Assembly: GCA_002842095.1 (NCBI GenBank)
Contig: PHCB01000006.1
Coordinates: 147,501-193,719, forward strand
Reading direction: 5' to 3'
Source of the DNA: a candidate division BRC1 bacterium HGW-BRC1-1
GTDB lineage: Bacteria; Sumerlaeota; Sumerlaeia; Sumerlaeales; Sumerlaeaceae
Length of the DNA: 46,219 bases
Positions 24,905-34,013 of the stretch are shown in pieces (positions within the stretch are counted from its first letter, which is position 1; every line of letters begins with the position of its first letter). Both the position numbers and the translations under genes were made by a program. Below the pieces are notes generated by a model that saw only the letters and a program-made list of their open reading frames with translations, did no database searches and had not been told where the DNA came from.

Positions 24905-25546
24905 GTGACCCAGACCGCCGACACACGCCGCCTGCAGGGCGGATTTTTAATCGCCTTTGAGGGAGTGGACGGCAGCGGCAAAACCACACAGGCACGGCGC
25001 GTGACGAACCTTCTCGATGCCTCCGGCTACGACGCCGTGTATCTGCGCGAGCCGAGCGACGGCCCCGTGGGACAGCATATCCGATCCATCATGGTGGCCG
25101 GCCGCGACAAGGTTACGCCCGACGAAGAGTTTCGTCTGTTTCTCGACGACCGCACCGACGACGTGAAAACCAACATCAACCCCGCCCTGCGCCGGGGGGC
25201 GGTGGTGTGCATCGACCGCTACTACATTTCGTCCATGGCGTATCAGGGTGCGTTGGGACTGGACCCGCAATTCATTCGGAGCGAGAATGAGAAGATTGCC
25301 CCCTTGCCGGACCTCGTGCTGTACTTCCGGCTGGACGTGGAAGCCGCGGGCGCTCGCATCACTGCGGCCCGCACCGCGGGACAGAACCTGTTCGAAGCGC
25401 GCGCGTATCAGGAAGCCGTGGCGACCCAGTTCGAAACCATGAATTTCCCCGGCATGGTGGCCCTCGATGCGTCGGCTCCCCCGGATGTCCTCACCGAAGA
25501 AATAATGACGATAATACGACCGTTGCTGACCGAACGGACTTTGTAA
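24905..25546 (+). CDS. tmk: Thymidylate kinase
   Basis: Tmk phosphorylates dTMP to dTDP. The 213-residue protein has the P-loop FEGVDGSGKTTQA, the substrate block LREPSDGPVG, the DRY motif IDRYYISSMAYQGA and a LID-region sequence with TAGQNLFEARAYQ. The start is read as GTG at 24905 because AAGGA lies 8 nt upstream; an ATG 24 codons earlier has no ribosome-binding site and adds a Pro/Gly-rich stretch foreign to the family. Divergent from rpsB. The REPSD variant replaces the common REPGG, which is a known subgroup difference. Confidence 0.93.
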   Translation: MTQTADTRRLQGGFLIAFEGVDGSGKTTQARRVTNLLDASGYDAVYLREPSDGPVGQHIRSIMVAGRDKVTPDEEFRLFLDDRTDDVKTNINPALRRGAVVCIDRYYISSMAYQGALGLDPQFIRSENEKIAPLPDLVLYFRLDVEAAGARITAARTAGQNLFEARAYQEAVATQFETMNFPGMVALDASAPPDVLTEEIMTIIRPLLTERTL

Positions 25547-25707
25547 AAAACCATCAGAGGGATAGCTGCATAGGTCTTCGCGTCATTTATTTGTACTTTT
25601 TCACATTCATCTTAATTTCTCTTGCGATAAAATCCTTTCAGCGTCCTATAGATGTTTGATGTACAATCCCGCAAAGTTGCGGGCATTTTTGAAGGAGCTT
25701 TAATTCC

Positions 25708-26043
25708 ATGTTGAAACAATTCCTCGCTGTCACGTTGGCCGCCTCCACGCTGATTCTCGCCTCGGGTTGCGACACCGCGACCCGCAACGCCCCCGGCAAC
25801 ACAACCCTCGGTTCGGCAGCCGTTGGTGGACTGGCAGGAGCCGGTATCGGCGCCCTGGCCAGCAAAGACTCCGGCAAGGGTGCCCTCATCGGCGGCGCCA
25901 TCGGTGCCGGCAGTGGCGCATTGCTGGGCAATATGGCCGAGCGCAACCGCGACCAGGCCGTCATGCAGCAGCGGGCCACGCAGGGTGCGTATAACCAGGG
26001 CTACATCGACGCCCGCAGCACGCCCCCGGCCAAGTCCTACTAA
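25708..26043 (+). CDS. Small lipoprotein with glycine-zipper helices
   Basis: A 111-residue lipoprotein: signal sequence with lipobox ILASGC (Cys21 becomes the lipidated N-terminus). Then glycine-zipper segments: AAVGGLAGAGIGALAS, and GALIGGAIGAGSGALLGN. Such GxxxG zippers occur in outer-membrane-associated proteins of the SlyB/OmpA-like zipper sort. A Tyr/Gln-rich end (YNQGYIDARS) follows. AGGAG lies 12 nt upstream of the ATG, and a TACAAT-like -10 lies at 25662-25667. A strong terminator follows at 26119. The role is probably structural in the envelope. Confidence 0.8.
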   Translation: MLKQFLAVTLAASTLILASGCDTATRNAPGNTTLGSAAVGGLAGAGIGALASKDSGKGALIGGAIGAGSGALLGNMAERNRDQAVMQQRATQGAYNQGYIDARSTPPAKSY

Positions 26044-26118
26044 GCTCTAACAATTACTGACACACCGTGGCCGCTGAGCAACTGGTCAGCGGCATCGGTG
26101 TGGTATTGTTTTCCCTCG

Positions 26119-26160
26119 CGCGAAAACGCCGGTTCAAACCGGTTCGTTTTCGCGATTTTT
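26119..26160 (+). terminator. Rho-independent terminator between convergent lipoprotein genes
   Basis: Stem CGCGAAAACG/CGTTTTCGCG (26119-26128 with 26145-26154) with an inner CCGGTT/AACCGG and a T-run after it. A shorter hairpin GCCGCTGA/TCAGCGGC lies upstream at about 26070-26095. Confidence 0.88.
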
Positions 26161-26179
26161 ATTTCCTCCCGGCCCCCTC

Positions 26180-26479
26180 TCAGGGAACTGCGGGTGGGGC
26201 CGTTGCCGAAGTGACCTGTTCCGCAGCCCAGGATGTGGCCACGGCAGCACGCAGGCGATTCTGGCGCGCTTCCAGTCGCTGTTCAGGCGTCTGATAGCGC
26301 TCAAGGTAATCATCGGAGTCCGGCCCCGGAGTGGGCTTCGCCCCTTGCGCAGCCGAAGCCTCGCGAATGGCCTTCTTCGCCTCCGCCACGCCCTTGTCGC
26401 CCCCACTACAGGCGGCCAGCAGGAACATGGCCGCGACTATGACAAGACCATGCGTGAGAAACTTCATCTGTTTCGCCAT
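26180..26479 (-). CDS. Small lipoprotein, unknown
   Basis: A 99-residue lipoprotein with signal sequence and lipobox FLLAAC (Cys24 becomes the N-terminus), then a charged, Glu/Ala/Arg-rich helical body (KGVAEAKKAIREAS; EQRLEARQNRLRAAVA). The start at 26479 has GAGGA 8 nt upstream. It is convergent with the Gly-zipper lipoprotein and divergent from the NtrB-like kinase gene. The size suggests a small envelope accessory protein; no family is recognised. Confidence 0.65.
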   Translation of the reverse strand: MAKQMKFLTHGLVIVAAMFLLAACSGGDKGVAEAKKAIREASAAQGAKPTPGPDSDDYLERYQTPEQRLEARQNRLRAAVATSWAAEQVTSATAPPAVP

Positions 26480-26600
26480 GATGCATTTCCTCGTGCTGAA
26501 ATCGAAACGACCCTGCATCGCGCAAGTCGTCCTAAATCTCATGATTTGCGTTTAACTTCATTTGCAACTCCGACAAAAGTAAACTCACTTTTGGTGCATC

Positions 26601-28112
26601 ATGACGCAATCCGCCGCGAACGACTACGATTCGTCCACCTCGTTGAAGCCCGTGACCAATCTCGTGCGCGTGCGTTTGCTGGTGGCCATCCCGGTCATGA
26701 TGGTTCTCATGCTCACCACCATGGTGGGCGTGTTGTATCAAATCACCGACTGGCAACTCGCCGAACAACTCACCGCCGCCAACACGGAAGTGGAATTAAA
26801 ATACAGCCGCATGCTGGTGTTCTGGCTTGTTACGCTCTTTATTTTCGACATCGCCGGGGCGGTGGCCGGATACCTCATCGCGCGCTCTATTTCGCGTCCC
26901 CTCGAAAAAATGATGCTGGCCTCGCGACGCGTTGCCGGCGGCGACTTCACCATCAAGGCACCCGCCGAATCGCAGGACGAGGTGGGCCTGTTGGGGCACT
27001 CCTTCAATGCCATGATCGACTCTCTCAATCGTTTTTTCTCGTCGCGCAACCGGTTCATTCTCGAAAGTTTCACGGGGGGACTCATCACGGCCGACCTTAA
27101 CGGCACCATCACGGCCATCAACAGTGCCGCAGAAACGATGCTCGATCTCGGCCAGATGGAGGCCCAGGGCAAACCCGTGGCGAAGGCCTTCCCCTCTGAA
27201 CGGCTCGGCGCACTGACCGCCGCCGTGGAGGAAATCCTCTGGAGCGGTGGCACCGCAGACCAGCGCAACATTACCATCACATCAAACGAGGGAAAAACGA
27301 CGCACCTCAACGTGCGGTTCAGCTTTATGCGCGATAAATCCGACCGCCCCTTCGGTTTGATCATCAACATGCGTGACATGTCCGAGTTGCAGAAATTTTA
27401 CGAACAGATGAGCCGCGCCGACCGTCTGGCCACGGTGGGAACTTTCGCCACGGGTCTGGCCCATGAGGTGCGCAATCCCCTCGGTGCCATCAAGGCCACG
27501 GCCCAACTGCTGGCCGAGGACCTCGCCGACGACGAGCGCATGTGCGGTTTCACACAGATCATTGTGGATGAGACCAACCGCTTGGATCAACTTGTGCGCG
27601 AGGTGCAGGAACTGAGCCAGTCGGCCACGCCCCTGGTGAGCGCCGATCTGAATGATGTGGTGCGCGAATGTCTGCGGGTGGCTCTGAGCAGCGGCAAGGC
27701 CCCGGGGTGCGATCAATTGACGATCAATGAATCGTACGATGCGGCCCTTCCCGCCCTGCCGCTCTCTCCCGGCAAGATCCGTCAGGCATTATTGAACGTG
27801 CTCATCAATGCCCTTCAGGCCGCACCGCCCGCCGGCAGCATCTGTGTGACCACGGCGCTGCGGCCCGATGAACCGTTGCCGGCGGTAATCAGCGTGGTGA
27901 ACAAAGGGACTTCAATCGCACCCGATGACCTGGCCAAAGTCTTCGAACCATTCTTTACTACCAAAGATCAAGGCACGGGGCTCGGGCTTGCCATCACGGC
28001 ACAAATCATTCGACACCACGGTGGAGAGATTCATTTGATGAACACAGATGAAGGAGTAGCGATGGTTATATCGCTGCCCTTAAAATCGCCGGAGCCTGAT
28101 GTTGCCTTCTGA
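26601..28112 (+). CDS. NtrB-type sensor histidine kinase
   Basis: A 503-residue membrane kinase: TM1 about 24-46, a short periplasmic stretch, TM2 about 70-95, HAMP (about 92-146), a PAS domain (about 150-265), then HisKA with the phospho-acceptor His288 in GLAHEVRNPLGAIKA and the HATPase. The N box is LLNVLINALQAA. The G1 box, usually D-x-G-x-G, reads NKGTSI here, while G2 (GTGLGL) is intact. It overlaps the NtrC-type regulator gene by 14 bp, so the two are a co-translated pair. It is predicted to phosphorylate that regulator. The stimulus is unknown; the short periplasmic part suggests an envelope or cytoplasmic PAS signal. Confidence 0.87.
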   Translation: MTQSAANDYDSSTSLKPVTNLVRVRLLVAIPVMMVLMLTTMVGVLYQITDWQLAEQLTAANTEVELKYSRMLVFWLVTLFIFDIAGAVAGYLIARSISRPLEKMMLASRRVAGGDFTIKAPAESQDEVGLLGHSFNAMIDSLNRFFSSRNRFILESFTGGLITADLNGTITAINSAAETMLDLGQMEAQGKPVAKAFPSERLGALTAAVEEILWSGGTADQRNITITSNEGKTTHLNVRFSFMRDKSDRPFGLIINMRDMSELQKFYEQMSRADRLATVGTFATGLAHEVRNPLGAIKATAQLLAEDLADDERMCGFTQIIVDETNRLDQLVREVQELSQSATPLVSADLNDVVRECLRVALSSGKAPGCDQLTINESYDAALPALPLSPGKIRQALLNVLINALQAAPPAGSICVTTALRPDEPLPAVISVVNKGTSIAPDDLAKVFEPFFTTKDQGTGLGLAITAQIIRHHGGEIHLMNTDEGVAMVISLPLKSPEPDVAF

Positions 28113-29589
28113 AAACACCCCCACAAAACCCGTGATGAACACCGACCACGCACCCCGCGTGTTGATCGCCGACGACGAAAAAAACCTTCGCACGTTGATG
28201 AGCGAGGTCATGCGCCGCCAGGGCTACGCCGTGGAAACCGCCGAGAATGGTGAGGAGGCCGTGGCGAAGGTTCGCGAGCTGGATTTCGACGTGGTGCTGC
28301 TGGATGTAAAAATGCCGCGCATGGACGGCCTCACGGCGCTGCGCGAAATTCGCACCATTTCGCCCAACACCATCGTCGTCATGATGACCGCTTTTGAAAA
28401 CCGTGAGGTTGCCCTCGAATCCATCCGCCATGGCGCTTACGATTTCTTTAACAAGCCCTTCGAACTCGAAGAGATTCGCGTGGTCGTGCGCCGCGCCATC
28501 GAGAAACGGCACCTGTTGCAACAAATCAACAACCTCGAAGAGCGCCTGCAGGGGCGCATCAGCTTCGATCGCATCATCGGGCGCAGCGACGCCATGCGGC
28601 ACGTCTTCGACCTGATCCAGCGCGTGGTGACGAACGACGTGACGGTGCTCGTGACCGGCGAAAGCGGCACCGGCAAGGAACTAGTCGCGCAGGCCATCCA
28701 TTTCCATTCGACCCGCCGCTCGAAGCCCTTCGTAGGGGTCAACTGTGCGGCCATCCCCGAGCCCTTGCTGGAAAGCGAAATGTTCGGCCACGAACGCGGA
28801 GCGTTCACCGGCGCTGTGGCCAACCACATGGGGCGCTTCGAACAGGCCAACGGCGGAACCATATTCCTGGACGAAATCGGCGACATGCCCCATTCGCTGC
28901 AGAGCAAACTTTTGCGCGTGTTGCAGGAGCGCGAGATCATCCGCGTGGGGGGCACCCGCCCCATCCGCATCGACGTTCGTGTGGTGGCGGCCACCAACCA
29001 GAATCTGCAAACTGCGGTGGAGAACAAAACCTTCCGCGAAGATCTTTTCTTCCGGCTGAACGTGCTGCCCATCGTGGTTCCGCCGCTGCGCAAACGTCAG
29101 GCGGACATCGCGTTGTTGGTGAACCATTTCATCGGCGTACACAATCCGCGACTGGGGCGCAACATTCAGGGCGTGGACAAGCCGGCCATGGAAGCCCTGG
29201 AGCATTACTTCTGGCCTGGAAACGTACGCGAGTTGGAGAACGTCATCCAGCGCTCCATGGTTCTCTCGGCGTCGCCCTTCATCACTCTCGAAACCCTGCC
29301 CGACGACGTGCACCGGGAACCAACCGAGGCCGACATGGCCCGTCGGAAGGAAGTGGACGCTTTGTTGCCGGCCGAGGTGATGGATGATTTTAATATTCCC
29401 ATGCAGGAAAAAATCGACCGGGTGAACGAAGGTTTGGAGATACGCCTGATTGAGGAAGCTCTCAACCGCTGCAACGGAAAGCGTCAGCCGACGGCAGACC
29501 TTCTGGGAATCTCACGCAAGTCGCTGCACAATAAAATGGCAAAGTACGAATTGTTTGCCGATCGCGAAGACACCGAAAGCGACGATTGA
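28099..29589 (+). CDS. NtrC-family sigma-54 activator
   Basis: A 496-residue response regulator with three domains. The receiver (about 20-137) has Asp25/Asp26 and the phospho-acceptor Asp69 in VVLLDVKMP. The AAA+ domain (about 157-395) has Walker A GESGTGKE (187-194), GAFTGA (234-239, the sigma-54 contact) and Walker B IFLDEI (255-260). A Fis-type HTH near 455-490 contains RQPTADLLGISRKSLHNKM. GAFTGA is intact, so it should open sigma-54 promoters. Starts at 28099 and 28135 are both possible; 28099 overlaps the kinase. The likely target is the FN3 lipoprotein gene, whose own -24/-12 promoter lies at 32583-32598. Confidence 0.92.
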   Translation: MLPSENTPTKPVMNTDHAPRVLIADDEKNLRTLMSEVMRRQGYAVETAENGEEAVAKVRELDFDVVLLDVKMPRMDGLTALREIRTISPNTIVVMMTAFENREVALESIRHGAYDFFNKPFELEEIRVVVRRAIEKRHLLQQINNLEERLQGRISFDRIIGRSDAMRHVFDLIQRVVTNDVTVLVTGESGTGKELVAQAIHFHSTRRSKPFVGVNCAAIPEPLLESEMFGHERGAFTGAVANHMGRFEQANGGTIFLDEIGDMPHSLQSKLLRVLQEREIIRVGGTRPIRIDVRVVAATNQNLQTAVENKTFREDLFFRLNVLPIVVPPLRKRQADIALLVNHFIGVHNPRLGRNIQGVDKPAMEALEHYFWPGNVRELENVIQRSMVLSASPFITLETLPDDVHREPTEADMARRKEVDALLPAEVMDDFNIPMQEKIDRVNEGLEIRLIEEALNRCNGKRQPTADLLGISRKSLHNKMAKYELFADREDTESDD

Positions 29590-29645
29590 GCAGGGCAGGC
29601 CTCTTGGTTTTTGATGTGGGACCGGTGCCCGGTGAAATGCTTTAA

Positions 29646-32477
29646 CTAATTCCGTCGCAAGGCCCGCTCTGCTTGTTGGCGCAGTCCTTCCAGACGTTTC
29701 TCCTGCTCGACCGCCGGCAGGCGATCCAGACGAGCGCGGTTTTCCCTCGAGAGCCTGCTATAAACCGCTTCGGTGGTGACCCGGTCCTGACTGACTGGTG
29801 CAGCCTCGCGGACGTTCTCTCTGGCGGCTTCCGGCTTCTGGGGTGATGTCTCGCTTTTTACTTCCGGCGTGTTTTTCGGAGCAGCGGTTACTTCAGGTTT
29901 TGGTTTTACGACTTCAGGCTTGGGCGTTTCCGGCGCAGGGGTAATTACCGCAGGCTTTTTCTCCTCGATTTTTACGGCCTCACGCGTCGCTGCTCCGCCC
30001 GTGCGGACACTCACGGGATCGCTGTCGGTGGTAGCCTCACCATCCACGGTCCTCACCTTGTACCAATACTCGGTGCCCGGCTGCACTTTAGTATCGACGA
30101 ACTGCGTGCGGCCGCGCATGGCACCAACCTGCTCGTACTTACCGTCGCGCGCATCACTACGCATCACCTGATAGGCATCCACGCCATTTACGTTCTGCCA
30201 ACGCATCTGCACCTGACGATCACCGCCGCGAGATTCAATCCGTCCCACCTTGCCGGGCTTCTTCACGACATCGGAAGTTGCCGGCTTGACCCCACTTGTG
30301 GTGGGGCCGGGCGTGACGGGTTGCACCTCTGGCGTCTCGCGCGGTACACGCGTGGGGCGCGGGGTGCGCTCGGCATCAGGCGTGGGCGCGGCCGTCGGGT
30401 CGGGTGATGGTGTCACCGTAGCGTCGGGCGTCTCCCGCGGAGTCCGCGTCGGACGGGGCGTTCGCGTTACTGCGGGCGTGGGCGTTGCCGTTGGTTCGGG
30501 GGTGGGCGTGGCTGTGGGAACCGGTGTGGGTGTGGCAGTTGGTTCTGGCGTTGGGGTTGCCGTCGGTGCCGGCGTCGGGGTTGCTGTCGGCGCAGGCGTC
30601 GGCGTCGCCGTTGGAACCGGCGTGGGTGTAGCCGTGGGAACTGGCGTAGGCGTCGCTGTTGGCGCGGGCGTTGGTGTAGCCGTAGGCGCAGGTGTCGGCG
30701 TTGCCTCCACCTTGGGCGTGCGTACACTTTCCGCAGAGCTATCCGTGCTCTCGCTGCTGGAGCTATTCCTTGCGCGGATCTTATACCAATATTCTGTATC
30801 CGGCTCAACGTCACGATCGACATAGTTCCATTTGTTGTCGAGGCGTTCGAGGGGGAAGTACTCGCCATTGCGCCGCTCAGCGCGCATGACGGTAAAGATG
30901 TTCGCGTTGCTGGACTCGGTCCAGTTGATGTTCACCTGGGTGGGCGACACAGCCTTTACTTTCACCGTTCGTGGCGCGGTCGGCGCGGGTGCGGGTGTTG
31001 GTGTGGCTTCGGGCGCGGCGGGCGTGCGGAAGCGGAACGTTCTGCTCTCGCTTACGTCCACGCCACCCACGAGGGGACGCACACGGTACCAGTACGTTTT
31101 GTCTGCCCGCACATCGAGGTCATTGTAAGACGCGCGACGCACGGTGTCGATGGGCTCGAAGCCGCGCTCGGATCCGCGGTCGCTGCGCAGGACCATATAG
31201 CGGTCTGCGTAGGGAACGCGATCCCAAGCCAGACGGATCTGGTTATAGGAAATTTCATCCGCCACAATGCGGCTGGGTGGCTCGGGGCGGAAACCCGGAG
31301 GAAGCACCGGCCCGGGAACAATGGGGGGCCATCCACCACCCCAGCTCGGGGGCGGCGGCAGAGTCACCACACGCAATGCCTCGGTTTCAGCAAAGCGGCC
31401 ATCCATGGCGTATACGCGCACCTTGTAGAAATAGGGCGTAGCCGGCCAGAGATCGTAGTCTTCATAGCGCACCACGGCGCCCGGTTGAAACAGCGGGAAG
31501 TAGGGGCCGGCGGGCGTGTCGCTACGCAGTAGCACGAAGGCCGAACCGGTGCCGCTCCATTGCATCAAAACGGCATCATGGCTCAGGCCCAGCACCTGCA
31601 CGCTGCGCACCACGGCCTGCCCGAAGGTCAGCGGCGGAGGCGGCTGCCAGGCATCGGGGGGAGGCGGAGGAGGCGGCTGGGGTGCGGGCGTGGCTTGCGG
31701 GCGGGGCGTCGGGTTGGGGGTGGATTGCGCAATGCGCTCGGGCTTTTGGGTGGTGGTCTTCACCGGCGTGCTGTCGGCCAGTTCGCCCTTTGCACCAATC
31801 GACTGTACCTTGTACCAATACGTGGTGTCGGGGTCCAGATCGCGATCTACAAACGCCCGTTTCCCCTCCACGGTTTCGATGGGCACGAAGCCGCTGTCTT
31901 CTTTTTCCGATCGCAGAATGGTGTATTTACTCACGCCGGGCGACTCGCCCCACATGAGGCTCACGCGGTTGTCGGCGGTGGCCTTGGCGGTCACCTCGCC
32001 GGGTGCGGTGGCCGGTGGCGGTTCGCTCTTCACGGTAACCGTATTGCTTCCCTGACTCGAAACCGCTTCGTCCTTCATCGAGCGAATCTGATAGGTGTAT
32101 TCCGTATCTGGTTCCACGAAGTCCGGGAACTGCCGGTCATCGCCCCAAAGCATATCCCCCAGAACCACCACTTCTCCGGTTTTCACATTTTTACGCTGGA
32201 TTGAGTAGCCATCCACGCTGTCTGCAGGGACATCCCATTCGAGTAGAATCTCCGTCGCACTCACTTGGGCTGTTCGCAAATTGGTCGGAGGCGCCAGAGT
32301 CAAAAGGGCCGTGGTCTGGCCATCGGCCGCCGTACCCGTTGTTTCGCCGGAACCAACCATGCCGGCCGACTTGGGCTTGGGGTCACAACCACTCAGCACG
32401 AGCCCCCCCGCAAGAAGCAGAGCCACAGAGCAGGAGCGGACTAAGAATGAGAAATGGTGGCGCGAAGCGTGGCGCAT
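29646..32477 (-). CDS. Large FN3-repeat lipoprotein with Thr/Pro repeat linker
   Basis: A 943-residue surface protein. The signal peptide has a lipobox LVLSGC (Cys31). About six fibronectin type III-like modules follow: about 62-152, 155-243, 283-374, 400-486, 500-587 and 738-826, each with the Y-W-Y-K/R-V pattern such as TEYWYKIRA. Between the fifth and sixth is a tandem eight-residue repeat TPTPxPTA (about 593-671), then Thr/Pro/Arg-rich linkers. The C-terminal tail is charged and helical. The start has GGAGG 9 nt upstream and lies 94 nt after the predicted transcription start of a sigma-54 promoter. It is convergent with the NtrC-type regulator gene. A role in envelope adhesion or glycan binding is plausible, not shown. 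Confidence 0.82.
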   Translation of the reverse strand: MRHASRHHFSFLVRSCSVALLLAGGLVLSGCDPKPKSAGMVGSGETTGTAADGQTTALLTLAPPTNLRTAQVSATEILLEWDVPADSVDGYSIQRKNVKTGEVVVLGDMLWGDDRQFPDFVEPDTEYTYQIRSMKDEAVSSQGSNTVTVKSEPPPATAPGEVTAKATADNRVSLMWGESPGVSKYTILRSEKEDSGFVPIETVEGKRAFVDRDLDPDTTYWYKVQSIGAKGELADSTPVKTTTQKPERIAQSTPNPTPRPQATPAPQPPPPPPPDAWQPPPPLTFGQAVVRSVQVLGLSHDAVLMQWSGTGSAFVLLRSDTPAGPYFPLFQPGAVVRYEDYDLWPATPYFYKVRVYAMDGRFAETEALRVVTLPPPPSWGGGWPPIVPGPVLPPGFRPEPPSRIVADEISYNQIRLAWDRVPYADRYMVLRSDRGSERGFEPIDTVRRASYNDLDVRADKTYWYRVRPLVGGVDVSESRTFRFRTPAAPEATPTPAPAPTAPRTVKVKAVSPTQVNINWTESSNANIFTVMRAERRNGEYFPLERLDNKWNYVDRDVEPDTEYWYKIRARNSSSSESTDSSAESVRTPKVEATPTPAPTATPTPAPTATPTPVPTATPTPVPTATPTPAPTATPTPAPTATPTPEPTATPTPVPTATPTPEPTATPTPAVTRTPRPTRTPRETPDATVTPSPDPTAAPTPDAERTPRPTRVPRETPEVQPVTPGPTTSGVKPATSDVVKKPGKVGRIESRGGDRQVQMRWQNVNGVDAYQVMRSDARDGKYEQVGAMRGRTQFVDTKVQPGTEYWYKVRTVDGEATTDSDPVSVRTGGAATREAVKIEEKKPAVITPAPETPKPEVVKPKPEVTAAPKNTPEVKSETSPQKPEAARENVREAAPVSQDRVTTEAVYSRLSRENRARLDRLPAVEQEKRLEGLRQQAERALRRN
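30465..30701 (-). repeat. Coding tandem repeat, 24-bp unit (TPTPxPTA)
   Basis: About nine full copies of a 24-bp unit, plus a partial one, encode TPTP(A/V/E)PTA within the FN3 lipoprotein. Codons vary between copies, so the repeat is kept at the protein level. Confidence 0.85.
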
Positions 32478-32582
32478 GGATGAATCCTCCGTGATGGTTT
32501 AATCCCGACAAAATTGCATGATTCAGACGCACGGGCTACCGTGAGCAAACAGAACAGTAGCTACGTGCAATGTGGTATTTGG

Positions 32583-32598
32583 GCAACTTGCGTGCCAA
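32583..32598 (-). promoter_or_regulatory. Sigma-54 (-24/-12) promoter of the FN3 lipoprotein gene
   Basis: On the minus strand the sequence is TTGGCACG-CAAG-TTGC, nearly the consensus YTGGCACGNNNNTTGC. The GG (32596-32595) and GC (32584-32583) are 12 bp apart, the required spacing. The predicted start is near 32571, with a leader of about 94 nt to the ATG at 32477. The gene's neighbour on the other side is an NtrC-type activator with GAFTGA. Confidence 0.8.
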
Positions 32599-32614
32599 AA
32601 GTCAAGGCCGAGCG

Positions 32615-33916
32615 TTAAACAACGATCCGCCCGTCGCGATAAACCACACGCCCGCCGACTATGGTCGCCTCGATACCACCCTGCAGTTGCCGCCCCACAT
32701 AGGGAGAGTTTTTGCTCTTGGAGAGGAACCCGTCGCGGGTAACCTCCCATTTGCGGTCTAAATCGATCAGCACCACGTCCGCCGGAGCGCCGGGAGCGAG
32801 CGTACCGCGCGGTTCGAAATGCAGCACCTTCGCGGGTGCCGACGTCATTTTTTCAATGATCAGTTCAAGCGGCACGCGACCCGGCAGCACCAGTTCGGTG
32901 TAAAGAACCGCGAAGGCGGTTTCCAACCCGATCATGCCGAAGGGAGCGTCGGTGATGGGCTGGTCCTTCTCGATGTCGGTGTGGGGCGCGTGGTCGGTTG
33001 CGATGCAGTCGATGGTGCCGTTGAGCAACGCCTCGATAAGCGCCTCGCGGTCGTCGGAGGCTCCGAGGCACGGATTCACCTTGGCGCAGGTGTTGAAGTC
33101 GGCCAGCTCATCGTCGGTCAATGTGAGATGGTGGGGCGTGACCTCGCAGGTCACCTTCACGCCGCGGGCCTTGCCGGCTCGCACATGGTGAAGACTGACT
33201 TCCTTGGAAACATGCATGATGTGGATGTGTCCGCCGGTGAATGCCGCCAGTTCCACGTCGCGCGCCACCTGCAGACTTTCGGCCACGGCGGGAATGCCCT
33301 TCAGGCCCAGCTTGGTGGACACGTGGCCCTCGTGCATGGAGCCGCCGTCGGCAAGGGCGGCGTCTTCGCAGTGGTCGAGAATCGGCACGTCGAACATGGC
33401 CGAGTATTCCAGAGCCCGGCGCATGATTTCGCTGTTCATAATGGGGTGGCCGTCGTCGGTAAATCCGCGCGCGCCGTAGTACACGAGGTCTCCGAACTCG
33501 ACAATTTCCTCGCCCTTTTGCCCGCGGGTCACGGCGGCGAAAGGCATCACGTTCACCACAGCGTCACTCTCGGCGCGCGACAGGACGAACTTCAAACCGG
33601 TCTGCGTGTCGATGACGGGATCGGTGTTGGGGATGGGGCAGACGGTGGTGTAACCGCCAGCCGCAGCGGCGCGGGTGCCGGTGTAAATCGTTTCCTTGTC
33701 CTCACGGCCCGGCTCGCGCAGATGGGTGTGGATGTCAATGAAACCGGGAGCGACCAGCAGGCCTTTGGCGTCAATCACATCAGCGTCACCGGCTTGAGAA
33801 TCAGCCTCGGCGCCGAAGCATGCAACTCGTCCATCCTGCAAGAGAATCGATGTGGTTTCGTCGCGGCCCGAAGCAGGATCGAGGAGGCGACCGTTTTTAA
33901 TTAAGAGGGCGTTCAT
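32615..33916 (-). CDS. pyrC: Dihydroorotase (PyrC, class I type)
   Basis: PyrC closes carbamoyl aspartate to dihydroorotate. The 433-residue amidohydrolase has metal-ligand blocks DIHTHLREPG, HCEDAALADGG, HIMHVSKEVSL and ATDHAPHTDIEK, all characteristic of the class I (AllB/PyrC-type) enzymes of about 430 residues. The 33916 start is preferred because the residues before it (up to 33991) are unlike the family; the upstream site is weak. The gene follows serS and a small Cys-rich protein gene on the same strand with gaps of 48 and 97 nt, so the three may be co-transcribed. The sigma-54 promoter of the FN3 gene lies directly after it. Confidence 0.95.
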   Translation of the reverse strand: MNALLIKNGRLLDPASGRDETTSILLQDGRVACFGAEADSQAGDADVIDAKGLLVAPGFIDIHTHLREPGREDKETIYTGTRAAAAGGYTTVCPIPNTDPVIDTQTGLKFVLSRAESDAVVNVMPFAAVTRGQKGEEIVEFGDLVYYGARGFTDDGHPIMNSEIMRRALEYSAMFDVPILDHCEDAALADGGSMHEGHVSTKLGLKGIPAVAESLQVARDVELAAFTGGHIHIMHVSKEVSLHHVRAGKARGVKVTCEVTPHHLTLTDDELADFNTCAKVNPCLGASDDREALIEALLNGTIDCIATDHAPHTDIEKDQPITDAPFGMIGLETAFAVLYTELVLPGRVPLELIIEKMTSAPAKVLHFEPRGTLAPGAPADVVLIDLDRKWEVTRDGFLSKSKNSPYVGRQLQGGIEATIVGGRVVYRDGRIVV

Positions 33917-34013
33917 AGCGAACATCTTAACATCGAAAGGAAGGGTCGATCCGCAACGAAAAAAAGAGATCATGCCGCGCCGAAAGGGCAATCCGTGAAT
34001 TCCCTACAAGGAA

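Noticed and set aside
30250-30825. Plus-strand Gly/Val repeat protein of 191 codons
   Set aside because: It is the antisense of the Thr/Pro repeat of the FN3 lipoprotein; repeat DNA makes open frames on both strands.
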